Shown: one piece after another, positions 63,501-64,000 of the stretch
Numbering within the stretch: the first letter of the stretch is position 1
How the letters are laid out: each line of letters opens with the position of its first letter
DNA from: Sulfuricella sp. T08
GTDB taxonomy: Bacteria > Pseudomonadota > Gammaproteobacteria > Burkholderiales > Sulfuricellaceae
Assembly: GCF_000971475.1 (NCBI RefSeq)
Contig: NZ_DF967585.1
Coordinates: forward strand, 1-64,000
DNA: 64,000 nt
Direction: 5' to 3'
Position numbers and translations under genes: made by a program
Notes under the pieces: model-generated
Told to the model about the DNA's origin: nothing
Database searches by the model: none
Seen by the model: the letters and a program-made list of their open reading frames with translations, nothing else

Positions 63501-64000
63501 ATGAACGCTGCCAAACGTCGCGAAATCTTCACCCGCTTTCGCTCAGCCAACCCCAAGCCCACCACTGAACTGGTCTACCGTACCCCCTTCGAACTGCTGG
63601 TGGCGGTGGTGCTGTCGGCCCAGGCCACGGACAAGAGCGTCAACCTCGCCACCGCCAAACTGTTTCCAGTGGCCAATACGCCGGCAGCCATACTGGCGCT
63701 CAGCCAGGAAGGGCTGGAGTCCTACGTCAAATCCATTGGCCTGTACAAGAGCAAGGCCAAACACCTGATCGCAACCTGCCGCCTGCTGCTGGAACAGCAC
63801 GACAGCGAAGTGCCGCAGAACCGGGAGCAACTGGAGAAGCTGCCCGGCGTTGGGCGCAAGACCGCGAATGTGATTTTGAACACCGCCTTCGGTCAGCCTA
63901 CCATCGCTGTAGACACCCACATCTTCCGCGTCGCCAACCGCATCGGCATCGCACCGGGCAAGACCGTGCTGGAAGTGGAAAAGAACCTGCTCAAGTTCAT
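63501..64000 (+). CDS. nth: Endonuclease III (5' part, runs off the window)
   Basis: A base-excision repair glycosylase/AP lyase for oxidised pyrimidines. The 166 residues visible start MNAAKRREIFTRFRSANP and include ELLVAVVLSAQATDKSVN, the helix-hairpin-helix LPGVGRKTANVI with the catalytic Lys, and the following VDTHIFRVANR with the catalytic Asp. The C-terminal [4Fe-4S] cysteines lie beyond the window. In enterobacteria nth directly follows rsxE; here it is 4.2 kb from rnfE2. Confidence 0.96.
   Translation, partial: MNAAKRREIFTRFRSANPKPTTELVYRTPFELLVAVVLSAQATDKSVNLATAKLFPVANTPAAILALSQEGLESYVKSIGLYKSKAKHLIATCRLLLEQHDSEVPQNREQLEKLPGVGRKTANVILNTAFGQPTIAVDTHIFRVANRIGIAPGKTVLEVEKNLLKF

Overview
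The window looks like a chromosomal segment of a Gram-negative betaproteobacterium, probably Nitrosomonadales/Gallionellales-like. This is inferred from protein style and gene order (glnE-ilvE-zinc finger-waaF, pat/acs, YhdP-nitrilase-TldD, two complete Rnf/Rsx clusters), not from a database match. GC is moderately high in the core genes and visibly lower in the accessory patches. No tRNA, rRNA, CRISPR array, integrase or intact transposase was recognised.

Layout. 0-4.4 kb is accessory: a MmeI-like type IIG restriction-modification protein, a small protein with a HEPN-type RN-x3-H motif directly after it, and a DUF433 antitoxin-like gene whose toxin partner is cut to a 26-codon stub. 4.5-13.2 kb is housekeeping: glgP, orn, an M48 protease, a cytochrome c, phhB, rsgA, a ychJ-like gene, a GAF protein, a second cytochrome c and a cNMP-binding protein. 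13.3-20.1 kb holds PAP2, DUF4337 and a class-II histone deacetylase-like gene, divergent from a Pat-type protein acetyltransferase, then a kinase fusion. 20.2-27.6 kb is a leftward block ending in tldD, a nitrilase-family gene and the giant yhdP. 27.6-30.3 kb is a small accessory island: a ~550-bp non-coding element with terminal inverted repeats, then two genes separated by what looks like an integron attC site. 30.4-42.7 kb is core again: acs, glnE, ilvE, waaF, two tandem HDOD proteins, hemN and a phosphoglucomutase/phosphomannomutase.

42.8-59.3 kb is dominated by two full rnfABCDGE operons. The first is apbE-rseC-rnfABCDGE-rnfH, followed by a TehA-like transporter. A secretin-like gene, pyrD and ald lie between the two. 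The second has the bare Rsx-type order. The two sets are clearly diverged paralogues: RnfD1 keeps the SGAT flavin-acceptor motif, RnfD2 has TGGA instead. In enterobacteria rsxE is followed by nth; here nth (63.5 kb, truncated by the window end) is separated from rnfE2 by about 4.2 kb that looks inserted. That segment holds a sigma-54 activator, an FmdB-like zinc ribbon and a beta-carbonic-anhydrase-family enzyme, with a well-matched -24/-12 promoter upstream of the last, and gene debris at both ends (a broken excalibur-domain gene and a short ORF fragment).

A second theme is dispersed palindromic repeats. At least four families (CCCTCTCC type, GTAGGTTGGG/GTAGG type, CTCTGCGTCCTCTGCGG type and a dRS3-like ATTCCC-N8-GGGAAT) lie between genes. 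In several places they have entered coding sequence: twice in frame inside the MmeI-like gene, once in the tail of rnfC2, once at the proposed TTG start of rnfB2, and once at the break point of the toxin stub.
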